A DNA stretch of 64,000 bases from Fibrobacter succinogenes (GTDB taxonomy: Bacteria > Fibrobacterota > Fibrobacteria > Fibrobacterales > Fibrobacteraceae), in NCBI GenBank assembly GCA_902756345.1, contig CACVQR010000010.1:62001-126000 (forward strand), in the 5' to 3' direction. Position numbers and translations under genes: made by a program. The notes below the pieces were generated by a model. The model was given only the letters and a program-made list of their open reading frames with translations, searched no databases and was not told the DNA's origin. Positions 1 through 8,221 of the stretch are shown piece after piece. The first letter of the stretch is position 1. Every line of letters starts with the position of its first letter.

Positions 1-453
1 CGACTGCATGTCTTCCAAAAAACCATAAAGGCTTCTCATGTTGGAAACATCATCATAATAGCTTAGGGTGTCATTGTTCTTGATCATTCCGCCAAAGTAG
101 TTCGGGTTTCCGTGTTCGTCACGGAGCAGAACACCTCGACAGGTGCAAACAATGTAACGGCCACTTTTTGTCAACACGCGATACTGAAGATTATGTTCGT
201 TCATCTGGCCGGACATGACCTTGTCAATATTTTCTTTATAGGCGGCGCGATCATCCGGGTGGATTTTTTCCATCCAGGCATAAGCTACCCCCTGCATATA
301 TTCGTCAGGTAAGCCAAAATAGTGAACAGCCTCTTTAGACCAGCGGGTCCAATCTGTTCTCATATCGGTGACATAGATGTATGCCCCATTCGCAAGTACC
401 GAAAAAGCCTCATACAAGGAATCAATTTTCGCTTTGACAACGCTATCCATCAT
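1..453 (-). CDS. PAS-domain signalling protein (partial, N-terminal 151 codons)
   Basis: The open frame starts at ATG 451-453 and runs off the left edge without a stop. The visible part is one PAS fold of the PAS_3 type: the typical WxxEAVHYFGLP stretch, then a YAWMEKIHPDDR motif with the signature HPDD, then LQYRVLTKSGRYIVCTCRGVL and DEHGNPNYFGG. This is a sensory module that normally precedes a GGDEF, EAL, HD-GYP or histidine kinase output domain. The output domain lies outside the window. The start overlaps the 3' end of the FIST-GGDEF gene by 11 nt, and an AGGAG lies just upstream inside that gene, so translation is probably coupled. A second in-frame ATG follows at once (448-450). A partner role in cyclic-di-GMP signalling is inferred from the neighbour only. 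Confidence 0.8.
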   Translation of the reverse strand, partial: MMDSVVKAKIDSLYEAFSVLANGAYIYVTDMRTDWTRWSKEAVHYFGLPDEYMQGVAYAWMEKIHPDDRAAYKENIDKVMSGQMNEHNLQYRVLTKSGRYIVCTCRGVLLRDEHGNPNYFGGMIKNNDTLSYYDDVSNMRSLYGFLEDMQS

Positions 454-2320
454 TTTCTCCTTCAGACACCACAACGCAGTTCTTGCCGTTTTTCTTGGCT
501 CTATAAAGAGCCTTGTCAACACGAACGATTGCGGCATCAGCGCTTTCGCCCTTCCGAAGTTCAATTACACCTGCACTCACGGAACGACGTCCAGCTTTTT
601 CAAATGTAATATCATTGAAAGCGACTCGTACCCTATCAGCAAAATCTATAGCCGTTTTTAACGAAGAATCCTGCAAAAGCACCATGAATTCTTCGCCTCC
701 CCAACGGCCAATAGGAGATTTTACATTCAGAACCACAGGAACAGGCTGTAAAGAGTCTCCACCATGAAGTTCGTATTCCTTTGCACACATGCCTTCAAAA
801 TCAGTCATATTAAAGCCAGCCGCATCGACCCCGGATACTCCGGTTTCATCGGCAACTCTTCTCAAAAGACGGCTGATTTCTTGAATAACGTTATCACCTT
901 CCTTGTGGCCCCAGGTATCGTTAATTTGTTTAAAATTGTCGATATCGAACATTACAAGGCAGGCAGTTCGTCCTGACGTCACGCACTGGGTAATTCGGCG
1001 TTGAATTTCGCCACGGTTAAACACCTCCGCCAAGGAATCCGTAATAGAGGTCAACTGCAGTTTCGCGTAAGTTTCGGCTTGCTCCTGTGCCGTCACATCG
1101 ATAAAAGTCGCCAGACGGTTAATCATGGAAACCTTGCCCGAAAAAGCCTCCTCGGGCATTTCGAAATCATAACGTTCCCCGCCCTTGCCTTCGCGCATTC
1201 CTGCAATCACAAGAGTCGCATTGTGCTGGTTCACGCAACAGCCCGTGCGCAAGAATTCGCTAGAGGAATAAAAACCCGAAGTAAACGCAATGCTCTGCAG
1301 CGGGAGCGTTTCACTACTGATTTCTTCTTTGCCCCAAAAGATTCGACGTACTACACAAGAAAACGCCTTGATTATTTCAGGGCTAAACACCCCTATATTA
1401 CGGCCGTCTTTTCGGACACTTGCAAGAATTGTCCACGGGTCGCCATAAGCAAGGCGCACCTTCACGCCTTCTTCGATATCCGACGACATGACTACGGAAC
1501 CATCTTCGTTACAGGCTACCGGAGCACGCATGATGTCAATTCCATTGCGCTTGTAGAACAACGGGAATTCCAGCGTGTTGTAAATGAAGTGTTCGTCATT
1601 CTGGATATTCAAATAGCGGTGATAGACTTCATAAGCGGGCTCGCCATTCAGTTCATACAGCACCGGCCCCTTCGCTTTTGTCACCACAAATTCACGGCCA
1701 AGGGGTTTCCAGCCAATCACATGGGTGGTATAGACAAAGAAGTCTTCGCCCCCCATCAAAAGGACTAGGACTCCCTTTCCTGAATACCCGCCCACATTCG
1801 AAAACACGCATGTTTCCGTACTTGTCAGACTCGGATTAATGGCGCCACCGCCAAAAATCGCAATCGAGGGGTCCACATCCTTGAACGCATCGCAAAACGG
1901 TGTCATGGAAACACCAAGAGTCGTCAGCTGCAGTTCAACCGCCTTCACCCACGGATTCGCCTTGATTTCTTCTTTAATACTGCCAACCACATCAACGGCA
2001 TTGTCCGCATCCATCGTATACTGCAGCAATTTTAGCTGAGTCGTAGGGTATTCAAAAATCGTACAGACAACGGAAATTTCGGCATTTGATATATGCCCAT
2101 CCACAATGTTGCCAGCCGTGGAACAACCCATGTAAATGGAATCCGGAAAATTCTGCGAAATGACGTCACAAACCAGGTCTATCTGCCCACGATCCATGGA
2201 GTTCGAATAAATCTGGAATACCACATGAGAAAACACTCGTGATTTACACCAGAGACTAATCTTGTCAAGGTCGCGTTTTAACGTAGTGATACTGTGGTAA
2301 TCGAACTGGAATTGTTTCAT
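443..2320 (-). CDS. FIST-domain sensor diguanylate cyclase (GGDEF)
   Basis: This 625-residue soluble protein has no signal peptide or membrane segment. The N-terminal half is a FIST_N plus FIST_C small-ligand sensor (about residues 30-370, with the hallmark GCSTAGNI near residue 85). The C-terminal part, from about residue 430, is a GGDEF domain with the active-site loop RWGGEEF (GGEEF at about 541-545). It should condense two GTP to cyclic-di-GMP, probably controlled by a small molecule bound to FIST. The RxxD inhibitory site that usually lies five residues before GGDEF is absent. In its place an extra segment of roughly 35-45 residues separates helix 2 of the domain from the active loop. 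The gene overlaps the following PAS gene by 11 nt (operon). An AGAG lies before the ATG, and an AT-rich TATTATAG-type -10 lies upstream near 2340. Confidence 0.9.
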   Translation of the reverse strand: MKQFQFDYHSITTLKRDLDKISLWCKSRVFSHVVFQIYSNSMDRGQIDLVCDVISQNFPDSIYMGCSTAGNIVDGHISNAEISVVCTIFEYPTTQLKLLQYTMDADNAVDVVGSIKEEIKANPWVKAVELQLTTLGVSMTPFCDAFKDVDPSIAIFGGGAINPSLTSTETCVFSNVGGYSGKGVLVLLMGGEDFFVYTTHVIGWKPLGREFVVTKAKGPVLYELNGEPAYEVYHRYLNIQNDEHFIYNTLEFPLFYKRNGIDIMRAPVACNEDGSVVMSSDIEEGVKVRLAYGDPWTILASVRKDGRNIGVFSPEIIKAFSCVVRRIFWGKEEISSETLPLQSIAFTSGFYSSSEFLRTGCCVNQHNATLVIAGMREGKGGERYDFEMPEEAFSGKVSMINRLATFIDVTAQEQAETYAKLQLTSITDSLAEVFNRGEIQRRITQCVTSGRTACLVMFDIDNFKQINDTWGHKEGDNVIQEISRLLRRVADETGVSGVDAAGFNMTDFEGMCAKEYELHGGDSLQPVPVVLNVKSPIGRWGGEEFMVLLQDSSLKTAIDFADRVRVAFNDITFEKAGRRSVSAGVIELRKGESADAAIVRVDKALYRAKKNGKNCVVVSEGENDG

Positions 2321-2436
2321 GTCTCTGAGATATCCCTATAATATGTATCAATATAGAAGATACTACAAAGAAGTGCATTACGTTCGAAAAAAGTTACCCT
2401 ATTTATTCCAAATCGGAATATTTGTGGTAAAAGTGA

Positions 2437-3264
2437 CTAAATCACGAATTTTTGGATAATTTCGGCAATTCCGCCGTGGTTGTTGTCCGCTTTTGTGACA
2501 TAGTCGGCCACCGATTTAGCCACATCGGAAGCGTTCGCCATGGCAATTCCTACACCTGCGGCCTCGATCATGGGGCAGTCGTTTTCTTCGTCGCCCACGG
2601 CGATGGTATCCGAAAGCGGGACCTTGTAAAAATCGGCCATAAAACGCACCGCATCGCCCTTGTTGGACTGCATGTGCGAAAATTCGAGCATTTCGGGCTT
2701 GCTGAACACGTCAAAGAGCTTGCCCGCCGTGGTCTTGCGCATCTCGGCGCGAAAATCGAGCAGGCTATCGTGATTAAACGGCGTAATGATATTCACCTTG
2801 ATGGGAGGCTTTACCACCACATTGATAAAATCACCGTAGTAGTCGCGAATATCCTTGACAACCACGTAGTCCATCTTCATCAGCCGGCAATACGTCTTGA
2901 GTTGTTCCGTCTCGTATTCCGAGACAACGAGGTCGCCCGAGTACGTGTGCGCGTGCATGCCCGCCTTGTGGGCCGCATCCATAATGAATTTGACCGATTC
3001 TACCGGAATGTAGCGCGTCAGAATGGACTGTTCAGTGGAGTAATCGTAAATGAGCCCGCCATTGAAACTCACCAGGAAAAAGCCCGGCTTGTCGAAGCCG
3101 TACTTTTGCGCCAGTTGCTTGGCGCTCGTGAGCGGACGCCCGGTGCAGAGCACCAGCTTGTGCCCGCGAGCAAGCATTCCCTCGATGGCTTTCATGTCTA
3201 CATCGAGAATAGTCTTGTCGTCGGTCAGGAGCGTACCGTCAAGGTCGGTGAAAAGAAGTTTCAT
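2437..3264 (-). CDS. HAD superfamily phosphatase, Cof subfamily IIB
   Basis: I start at the ATG at 3262-3264, giving 275 residues that begin directly with MKLLFTDLDGTLL. An upstream in-frame start would add 17 residues encoded by a heptamer repeat and is unlikely. Motif I is DLDGT (nucleophile Asp7 and Asp9), motif II is the CTGRPL threonine region, and motif IV is GDEEND at about 224-229. The large C2B cap between residues 85 and 200 is typical of Cof/YwpJ/YidA phosphatases. Members dephosphorylate sugar phosphates, flavin precursors or pyridoxal phosphate, and the sequence does not decide the substrate. It is transcribed toward the FIST-GGDEF gene 116 bp away. Just 5' of the start lies a four-unit AATTCGG heptamer array (3279-3306). 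Confidence 0.88.
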   Translation of the reverse strand: MKLLFTDLDGTLLTDDKTILDVDMKAIEGMLARGHKLVLCTGRPLTSAKQLAQKYGFDKPGFFLVSFNGGLIYDYSTEQSILTRYIPVESVKFIMDAAHKAGMHAHTYSGDLVVSEYETEQLKTYCRLMKMDYVVVKDIRDYYGDFINVVVKPPIKVNIITPFNHDSLLDFRAEMRKTTAGKLFDVFSKPEMLEFSHMQSNKGDAVRFMADFYKVPLSDTIAVGDEENDCPMIEAAGVGIAMANASDVAKSVADYVTKADNNHGGIAEIIQKFVI

Positions 3265-3278
3265 ACGTAGAATATAGT

Positions 3279-3306
3279 AATTCAGAATTCGGATTTCAGA
3301 ATTCGG
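3279..3306. repeat. Heptamer array A (AATTCRG family, 4 units)
   Basis: Four contiguous 7-nt units in perfect register: AATTCAG, AATTCGG, ATTTCAG, AATTCGG. It lies between the divergently transcribed HAD and DHH genes, 14 bp upstream of the HAD start codon. It is one of eleven such arrays in the window. Confidence 0.85.
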
Positions 3307-3342
3307 GACAACCATTGGTAGAGCCTAGAGAAGAAAGGATTG

Positions 3343-3404
3343 TTCTAAGTTCCCACCTAAGTGCTAAAGCACTAAGTGGCCAAAGGTAAGTTCTAAGTTC
3401 TAAG
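3343..3404. repeat. Heptamer array B (TTCTAAG family)
   Basis: TTCTAAG at 3343, then degenerate 7-nt units (TTCCCAC, CTAAGTG, CTAAAGC, ACTAAGT, GGCCAAA), one 6-nt unit, and two exact TTCTAAG units at 3391-3404. The middle contains a short GTGC-TAAA-GCAC hairpin. It ends 22 bp before the start codon of the DHH gene and so probably lies in that gene's leader or promoter. Confidence 0.75.
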
Positions 3405-3426
3405 CTCTTTTTCTATATTCACCAGT

Positions 3427-4386
3427 ATGAGAATCGATGATTTTTTAAGCGAAGCAAGTTCCGTAGCCATTTTCGGACACGTGCGCCCGGACGGCGACTG
3501 CGTGGGTTCTACCACCGGCATTTACAACTACATCAAGGATAACTACCCCACCATTCAGGCAGACTTGTTTCTTGAAAACTTTCCCGACAGCTACAAAATT
3601 TTGCGCGGGGCAAGCGATGCCCACTCAGCCTGGACAGCCGAATGCAACGGCGGCAAGCCCTACGATTTAGCATTCTTGATGGACACGCCGAGCTTTGAAC
3701 GCGTGGGAGCAAATGGCGCTGAATGCATCAAGGCCGCCAAGAAAACCATCAACATCGACCACCATATTAGCAACCCGCTGAACCTTTGCACCTTGAACCT
3801 GGTAGAGCCCGAAGCAAGTTCTGCAAGCGAGGTTCTATACGTAAACCTCGACAAGGCTAAAATCAGCCGCGACACAGCCAGTTCCCTTTACCTCGGCATT
3901 GTACACGATACGGGAGCCTTCAAGTACAGCTGCACCGGCAAGCGCACCATGCAGGTGGTGGGTGACTTGATTGAAGCTGGCGTCGACTTCGCAAAAATCG
4001 TGAATGAGACTTACTACACCCGCACCTACAAGCAGACGCTCATTACGGGCTATGCCATGCAGCAGAGCAAGCTTGGTTTAGGCGGCAAGGTCGTCTACAG
4101 CTACATTACGCCCGAAGACATGGAACGTTTCGGTGTCACGCTCGTGGAACTTTCCACCACCATCGACACCATCCGCGAAGTCGGCGGCACCGAAGTGGCC
4201 TTGCTTTTGTATCCCGTAAACGGGAAGTACAAAATCAGCCTGCGCAGCAACTATGTAGTCGATGTAAACGCCATCGCAAAAGAATTCGGCGGAGGCGGCC
4301 ACACCCGTGCCGCCGGCGGCGATACAAATGACGCCCCCGAAGTCGCGATTGAAAAAATCCTGAAGTTGATAGAAAAACAGCTTTAA
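3427..4386 (+). CDS. nrnA: DHH/DHHA1 phosphoesterase, NrnA-like (nanoRNase / pAp phosphatase)
   Basis: At 319 residues it has the normal length for bacterial NrnA. The DHH domain shows HVRPDGDCVGS (His18, Asp22, Asp24), an LMDT aspartate (Asp86) and the name-giving DHH at 111-113. The DHHA1 substrate-binding domain ends in GGGGHTRAAGG (from about 288). NrnA enzymes degrade 2-5 nt RNAs to mononucleotides and dephosphorylate pAp, and some also finish cyclic-di-GMP turnover by cleaving pGpG, which would fit the nearby diguanylate cyclase (inference). The ATG follows a TTTCTATATT stretch with no Shine-Dalgarno sequence, and array B lies directly upstream. The 3' end overlaps the convergent LysE-family gene by 4 bp. 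Confidence 0.88.
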   Translation: MRIDDFLSEASSVAIFGHVRPDGDCVGSTTGIYNYIKDNYPTIQADLFLENFPDSYKILRGASDAHSAWTAECNGGKPYDLAFLMDTPSFERVGANGAECIKAAKKTINIDHHISNPLNLCTLNLVEPEASSASEVLYVNLDKAKISRDTASSLYLGIVHDTGAFKYSCTGKRTMQVVGDLIEAGVDFAKIVNETYYTRTYKQTLITGYAMQQSKLGLGGKVVYSYITPEDMERFGVTLVELSTTIDTIREVGGTEVALLLYPVNGKYKISLRSNYVVDVNAIAKEFGGGGHTRAAGGDTNDAPEVAIEKILKLIEKQL

Positions 4387-5009
4387 ACCAAGAACAGCGC
4401 CACGGCCAAGAGTACGAACACGCAGCCGCTGAACCAGTTGAGGTTGCGGTTCGCTTTCGGGCTATTCAGCAGGAACTTCTTGACGGCGCCAGCCAACAGA
4501 GCGACCGAACCGAACACGATCATGGTCGCCACAATGAATTCTGCGCCAAAGATAGCTGTCTGCAAGCTCGGGTGAATCGGGCGGTCCAGGCGCACGGCCG
4601 GCGGTATAAACGAAAGCATGAACAGAATCACCTTCGGATTCGAAAGGTTCATGATGATGCCGCGCAGGTAAAGCTTGCGGGCAGAAGGATGGCCGACATC
4701 GCTGGGCTTATGATTTTCATCATCTATAGCCACGTTTCCGGCGCGAACTTGAAAACTCCGGTACGCCAAATACAGCAGGTATGCAGCACCGAGACATTGC
4801 ATCACAAAGAACGCCGTCGGGCTTGCGGCAACCAGCGCCGAAACCCCCGCAACCAGCAGCCCCGTCTGCACCATGATTCCCGTGCAAAGCCCCAAAATCA
4901 CGCAAAAACCGGCTCGGGCGCCGTGGGCAGCACTTTGGGCAAGTACGAATAAATTATCTGGCCCGGGGGCAATCCCCACGACAAGCGCTGCGATGAAAAA
5001 TTCAAGCAT
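4383..5009 (-). CDS. LysE/RhtB-family amino-acid exporter
   Basis: This 208-residue integral membrane protein has about six hydrophobic segments. The family signature near the N-terminus is visible: GIAPGPDNLFVLAQSA (residues 12-27), the equivalent of the PGP motif of LysE/RhtB translocators, followed by glycine-rich TM2 and a GIIMNLSNPKVILFM segment with the conserved NPK. Members export lysine, homoserine, threonine or similar small metabolites by proton exchange, and substrate cannot be assigned. The whole 62-bp spacer on its 5' side, up to the stop of the zinc-ribbon gene, is heptamer array C, so its 5' leader must consist of repeat units. No Shine-Dalgarno is present. Confidence 0.85.
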   Translation of the reverse strand: MLEFFIAALVVGIAPGPDNLFVLAQSAAHGARAGFCVILGLCTGIMVQTGLLVAGVSALVAASPTAFFVMQCLGAAYLLYLAYRSFQVRAGNVAIDDENHKPSDVGHPSARKLYLRGIIMNLSNPKVILFMLSFIPPAVRLDRPIHPSLQTAIFGAEFIVATMIVFGSVALLAGAVKKFLLNSPKANRNLNWFSGCVFVLLAVALFLV

Positions 5010-5014
5010 GATTA

Positions 5015-5070
5015 GTAGACGGTAGGAAGTAGGAAGTAGACAGTAGGAAGTTGGCTGTAGAAGGTTTAAT
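5015..5070. repeat. Heptamer array C (GTAGGAA family, 8 units)
   Basis: Eight contiguous 7-nt units: GTAGACG, GTAGGAA (twice), GTAGACA, GTAGGAA, GTTGGCT, GTAGAAG and GTTTAAT. The array fills the entire spacer between the LysE-family start codon (5009) and the stop codon of the zinc-ribbon gene (5072). Confidence 0.9.
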
Positions 5071-5071
5071 T

Positions 5072-5560
5072 CTATAGCTTATCCAAGAAGCTGTCGACAT
5101 CGAGTTCGTCGAGGTCTTTTTGCAAATCGGCAAGAACATCGTCCGAAATAACCGCCGGTTGCACCTTTTCAGCATCGTTAGATGCCATGGCGCCAGCGAT
5201 TTTTTCGGCCACATTTTCAAATTCCGACGGAGCAGAACCCGCACGCGGGCTAGGCAGGTTTTCGCCTTTTTCAGTACGTTCTTCGGCCAAAGCTTCGGAG
5301 GCATCCACCATCTTCTTGAGGGCTTCGGCCACTGCGCCCATGGCACCGCCGTTGCTGACAACGGCGTCGATTGCGCGGCTGAGTTTCTTGCGGAGTCCGG
5401 CAAATTCGTCGCGATCCAGTTCTGCGACTTCGCCATGGTAATACATCAAGGGAGTCTTGCAGCGAGCGCAGCAAAACACCATCATGTTGGCGCCATCACC
5501 TTGAATCTGGGCGTCGAAAGATGTACCGCAATGCGGGCAGTCGATATGAAATTCGCTCAT
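5072..5560 (-). CDS. Zinc-ribbon protein of unknown function
   Basis: I choose the ATG at 5558-5560, giving 163 residues. An upstream in-frame start would place an atypical 17-residue tail before the ribbon. The N-terminus is a compact zinc ribbon with two knuckles, CPHC at 8-11 and CCARC at 30-34, of the kind found in MJ0042-type or rubredoxin-like proteins. The rest is charged and alanine-rich, predicted mostly helical, and ends in a DLDELDVDSFLDKL acidic helix. No enzymatic motif is visible. Such proteins are often regulators or assembly factors, but nothing here assigns a role. The array between this gene and the downstream LysE gene argues against tight coupling. Confidence 0.7.
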   Translation of the reverse strand: MSEFHIDCPHCGTSFDAQIQGDGANMMVFCCARCKTPLMYYHGEVAELDRDEFAGLRKKLSRAIDAVVSNGGAMGAVAEALKKMVDASEALAEERTEKGENLPSPRAGSAPSEFENVAEKIAGAMASNDAEKVQPAVISDDVLADLQKDLDELDVDSFLDKL

Positions 5561-5663
5561 GTTCCCTAATTTAGAAAATGCGGGCGCATTCGTGTACCTG
5601 GCTAAAGCCAAAAAACAAACAAAAAATTATTTTTTAAGAGAAAAAGTTTAACAACCAACCAAC

Positions 5664-5691
5664 AATTCCGAATTCTGAATTCCGAATTACG
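5664..5691. repeat. Heptamer array D (AATTCCG family, 4 units)
   Basis: Units AATTCCG, AATTCTG, AATTCCG and AATTACG in exact 7-nt register, ending 8 bp before the mraY start codon. No Shine-Dalgarno sequence lies between the array and the ATG, so the array would occupy the mRNA leader. Confidence 0.85.
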
Positions 5692-5699
5692 ATTTTTAT

Positions 5700-6848
5700 A
5701 TGCTTTGTCAGTGGCTTTATCATTTAACGAATATCGATCTTTTTGATGGCCGTCTGTTCCGCGCTGGTACAGCAGCCATGCTCTCTATCATCCTCGTCAT
5801 GACCTTCATGCCGATCTACATTCGAAAGCTCCAGAGCCTTGATGCAACTTCTGACTTCGATAAAGACGGCAAATCCAAGTCTCCCCCGATTATGGGCGGA
5901 CTTCTCCTTGTCATTGTGGTAGAAATCGTGTCGCTCCTAGTATGCAAGATGAACGGCTACACCATTTCGACTCTGATTGTACTTGCCGCGTTTTCTGCCG
6001 TGGGCGCCATCGACGACATCGCAAAAGTCAAGGCCAAGCGCCTGATCAAGCTCGGCAAGCTCAAGGCCGCCGACTACATGGACAAGGCCGACGGTATTTC
6101 CAGCAGCCTTAGACTATTCCTGTATTTCTTGTTTAGCTTGGTCGTCGCTATCTTCTGCTACAAGTTCATTCCCGAACTCAAGGGCGACCTGACGATACCC
6201 TTCTGCCCCATCGATGTGTTCCAGATTCACCTGCCCAACTGGGTTTTCGTGGGTTTCATGACCTTTGTAATCGCCGCCTCAGCCAACGGGACCAATTTTA
6301 CCGACGGTCTCGACAGCCTTGTTTCTGTACCGATTCTTTCAAGCATGATTTTCGTTGGACTCGTGGCCTACGTGAGCGGCAACTTTATCTTTAGCCAGTA
6401 CCTAAGCGTACCTTACTTGCCGGGCTGCGATGAACTATTCCCGCTCGCCATGTCGATTGCAGGCGCACTCCTCGCCTACTTGTGGTTCAACAGCCCTCCG
6501 GCCGAAATCTACATGGGCGACGCCGGCTCCGTAGGCTTTGGAGCCGCTATCGGTATTATGTTCATTCTAGTGCAGGCAGGGCTTTTCCTCCCCATTGTAT
6601 GCATCATCATCATTGCCGAAGCATGCTCCGTGTTGCTCCAGATTAGCTGGTTCAAGTTCACCAAGAAAACCACCGGCGAAGGCAAGCGCATCTTCCTTTG
6701 TGCGCCTCTCCACCACCACTACCAAAAGAAGTGGGAAGGCCGCTTCCCGAGCAAGCCGCTCATGAATTCCAAGATCGTGTGGCGCATGCACCTCATCAGC
6801 ATCTTCGCGCTCATCGTGAGCATGGTGATTTTCTTCGGTATTAGGTAG
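5700..6848 (+). CDS. mraY: Phospho-N-acetylmuramoyl-pentapeptide transferase (MraY)
   Basis: This 382-residue polytopic membrane enzyme transfers phospho-MurNAc-pentapeptide from UDP to undecaprenyl phosphate, forming lipid I on the inner face of the cytoplasmic membrane. The family motifs are in order: SPPIMGG (61-67), AIDD with the Mg-binding Asp pair (105-106), NFTDGLD (199-205), MGDAGS with catalytic Asp274, and the cytoplasmic LHHH histidine loop (338-340). Length is slightly above the usual 360, mainly in the loop after the AIDD motif. The gene is outside a dcw cluster. Its downstream neighbours instead make UDP-sugars and lipid A. The spacing to the next gene is 5 bp, so they are probably cotranscribed. 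The leader contains heptamer array D and no recognisable ribosome binding site. Confidence 0.92.
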   Translation: MLCQWLYHLTNIDLFDGRLFRAGTAAMLSIILVMTFMPIYIRKLQSLDATSDFDKDGKSKSPPIMGGLLLVIVVEIVSLLVCKMNGYTISTLIVLAAFSAVGAIDDIAKVKAKRLIKLGKLKAADYMDKADGISSSLRLFLYFLFSLVVAIFCYKFIPELKGDLTIPFCPIDVFQIHLPNWVFVGFMTFVIAASANGTNFTDGLDSLVSVPILSSMIFVGLVAYVSGNFIFSQYLSVPYLPGCDELFPLAMSIAGALLAYLWFNSPPAEIYMGDAGSVGFGAAIGIMFILVQAGLFLPIVCIIIIAEACSVLLQISWFKFTKKTTGEGKRIFLCAPLHHHYQKKWEGRFPSKPLMNSKIVWRMHLISIFALIVSMVIFFGIR

Positions 6849-6853
6849 AATAT

Positions 6854-8188
6854 ATGGACATCATCGAAACTTTGAATGCGGCGGGTCAGCAAGAGCTGGT
6901 CGCCAAGCTTGAATCTTTGAATGGCGATGCCCGCAAGAACTTGGAGCGCGACATCGCAAGCCAGGACTGGGAAGAACTCAAGGCTCTTTACACCGAAAAA
7001 TCGAACGCCTCGCTCGATGACAACGTATCGGGCGACTTGAAACCGATGCCGTTCAAGATTGCAACCGACGACTTGCGCTACGACTTCTGGAAAGAGACTG
7101 GCGAAATTCTTCTCGGCAAGGGTCAGGTGGCCGCATTCTTGGTTGCAGGCGGTCAAGGTTCGCGCCTCGGTTTCGATGGCCCGAAGGGCATGTTCGATAT
7201 CGGACTCCCGAGCCACAAGAGTTTGTTCCAGCTACAGGCAGAACGCTTGCAGAACTTGGCCGCCCAAGTAGGACATGCGATTCCGTGGTGCATCATGACA
7301 AGCCCGCTGAATCACGAAGCGACCGTCAACTTCTTTACCGAACACAATTTTTTCGGTTACGCCCGCGAAAACATCCGTTTCTTTGAACAAGGTACGATTT
7401 GCGCGCTTGACCCGAACGGAAAAGCCGTCGTCGACGAGAACAACCGTTTGGCCCTGGTACCCGATGGCAATGGCGGGTGCTTTAGGGCACTCGCCCAAAG
7501 CGGAACTCTCGCCTGGTTGATTGAAAAAGGCGTTCGCTACGTATTCCTTTACAGCGTCGACAACGCGCTTTGCCGCATTTGCGACCCGGCTTTTATCGGG
7601 GCACTTGCAAGCGAAGGCCGCAGCATGTCGGCCTCCAAGGTGGTGCACAAGGCAGGGCCCAACGAAAAGGTGGGCATTTTCGCCTTGCAAAACAACAAGC
7701 CCGGCGTTGTGGAATACAGCGACCTGCCCGAGAACTACCGCGACATGACTAACGCCGACGGAAGCCTGACCTTTGACGGCGGAAATATCGCCATTCACTT
7801 GTTCAAAACCGAAGGCTTGCGTAAGTTGCAGACGAGCAAACTCCCGTGGCATACGGCCCGCAAGACCGTTTGCGGTATCGAAAAATGCTGGAAGTTCGAA
7901 CAGTTCCTGTTCGATGCATTCCCGCAGCTGGGCACGATGATGCCGTTTGGCGTGGTGCGCGAAGAAGAATTCAGCCCGGTCAAAAACGCCGAAGGAAACG
8001 ACAGTCCGAAGACTGCACGCGAAATGATTGGCAGACTCCACCGCGAATGGCTCCGCAAGGCTCATGTCGAAGTGAAACCGGGCAAGCTTTACGAAGTGTC
8101 GCCCACGCTTAGCTACGCCGGCGAAGGACTTAGCCGCCGCGTATTCGAACGCGAACTGGGAAGAAATATTCTGGAATTCGATGAATAG
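6854..8188 (+). CDS. UDP-sugar pyrophosphorylase, UDPGP/UAP1 type
   Basis: This 444-residue cytosolic nucleotidyltransferase belongs to the UDPGP family, which is commoner in eukaryotes (UDP-N-acetylglucosamine or UDP-glucose pyrophosphorylases) than the bacterial GlmU/GalU types. The nucleotide-binding signature is at 97-120: LVAGGQGSRLG, followed by GPKGMFDIGLPS and SLFQLQAERL, which closely resembles the UAP1 class. A VPDGNGG loop and the central YSVDNAL metal-binding region follow. It should make UDP-GlcNAc or a related UDP-hexose from UTP and sugar-1-phosphate, feeding both peptidoglycan and lipid A. The order mraY - this gene - lpxL-like acyltransferase supports an envelope role. Exact sugar specificity is not determined. 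Confidence 0.85.
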   Translation: MDIIETLNAAGQQELVAKLESLNGDARKNLERDIASQDWEELKALYTEKSNASLDDNVSGDLKPMPFKIATDDLRYDFWKETGEILLGKGQVAAFLVAGGQGSRLGFDGPKGMFDIGLPSHKSLFQLQAERLQNLAAQVGHAIPWCIMTSPLNHEATVNFFTEHNFFGYARENIRFFEQGTICALDPNGKAVVDENNRLALVPDGNGGCFRALAQSGTLAWLIEKGVRYVFLYSVDNALCRICDPAFIGALASEGRSMSASKVVHKAGPNEKVGIFALQNNKPGVVEYSDLPENYRDMTNADGSLTFDGGNIAIHLFKTEGLRKLQTSKLPWHTARKTVCGIEKCWKFEQFLFDAFPQLGTMMPFGVVREEEFSPVKNAEGNDSPKTAREMIGRLHREWLRKAHVEVKPGKLYEVSPTLSYAGEGLSRRVFERELGRNILEFDE

Positions 8189-8215
8189 TAGCCAGTAGAC
8201 GGTTGGAAGTAGGAA
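8188..8215. repeat. Heptamer array E (GTAGGAA family, 4 units)
   Basis: Units GTAGCCA, GTAGACG, GTTGGAA and GTAGGAA start on the last base of the upstream stop codon (TAG 8186-8188) and end 6 bp before the next start codon. The last unit plus following bases gives AGGAAGGA, so the array may itself supply the Shine-Dalgarno of the next gene. Confidence 0.85.
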
Positions 8216-8221
8216 GGATCA

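Noticed and set aside
1001-1768. Plus-strand open frame of 255 codons opposite the FIST-GGDEF gene
   Set aside because: It is the antisense shadow of a well-supported gene, with no ribosome site and no recognisable domain.
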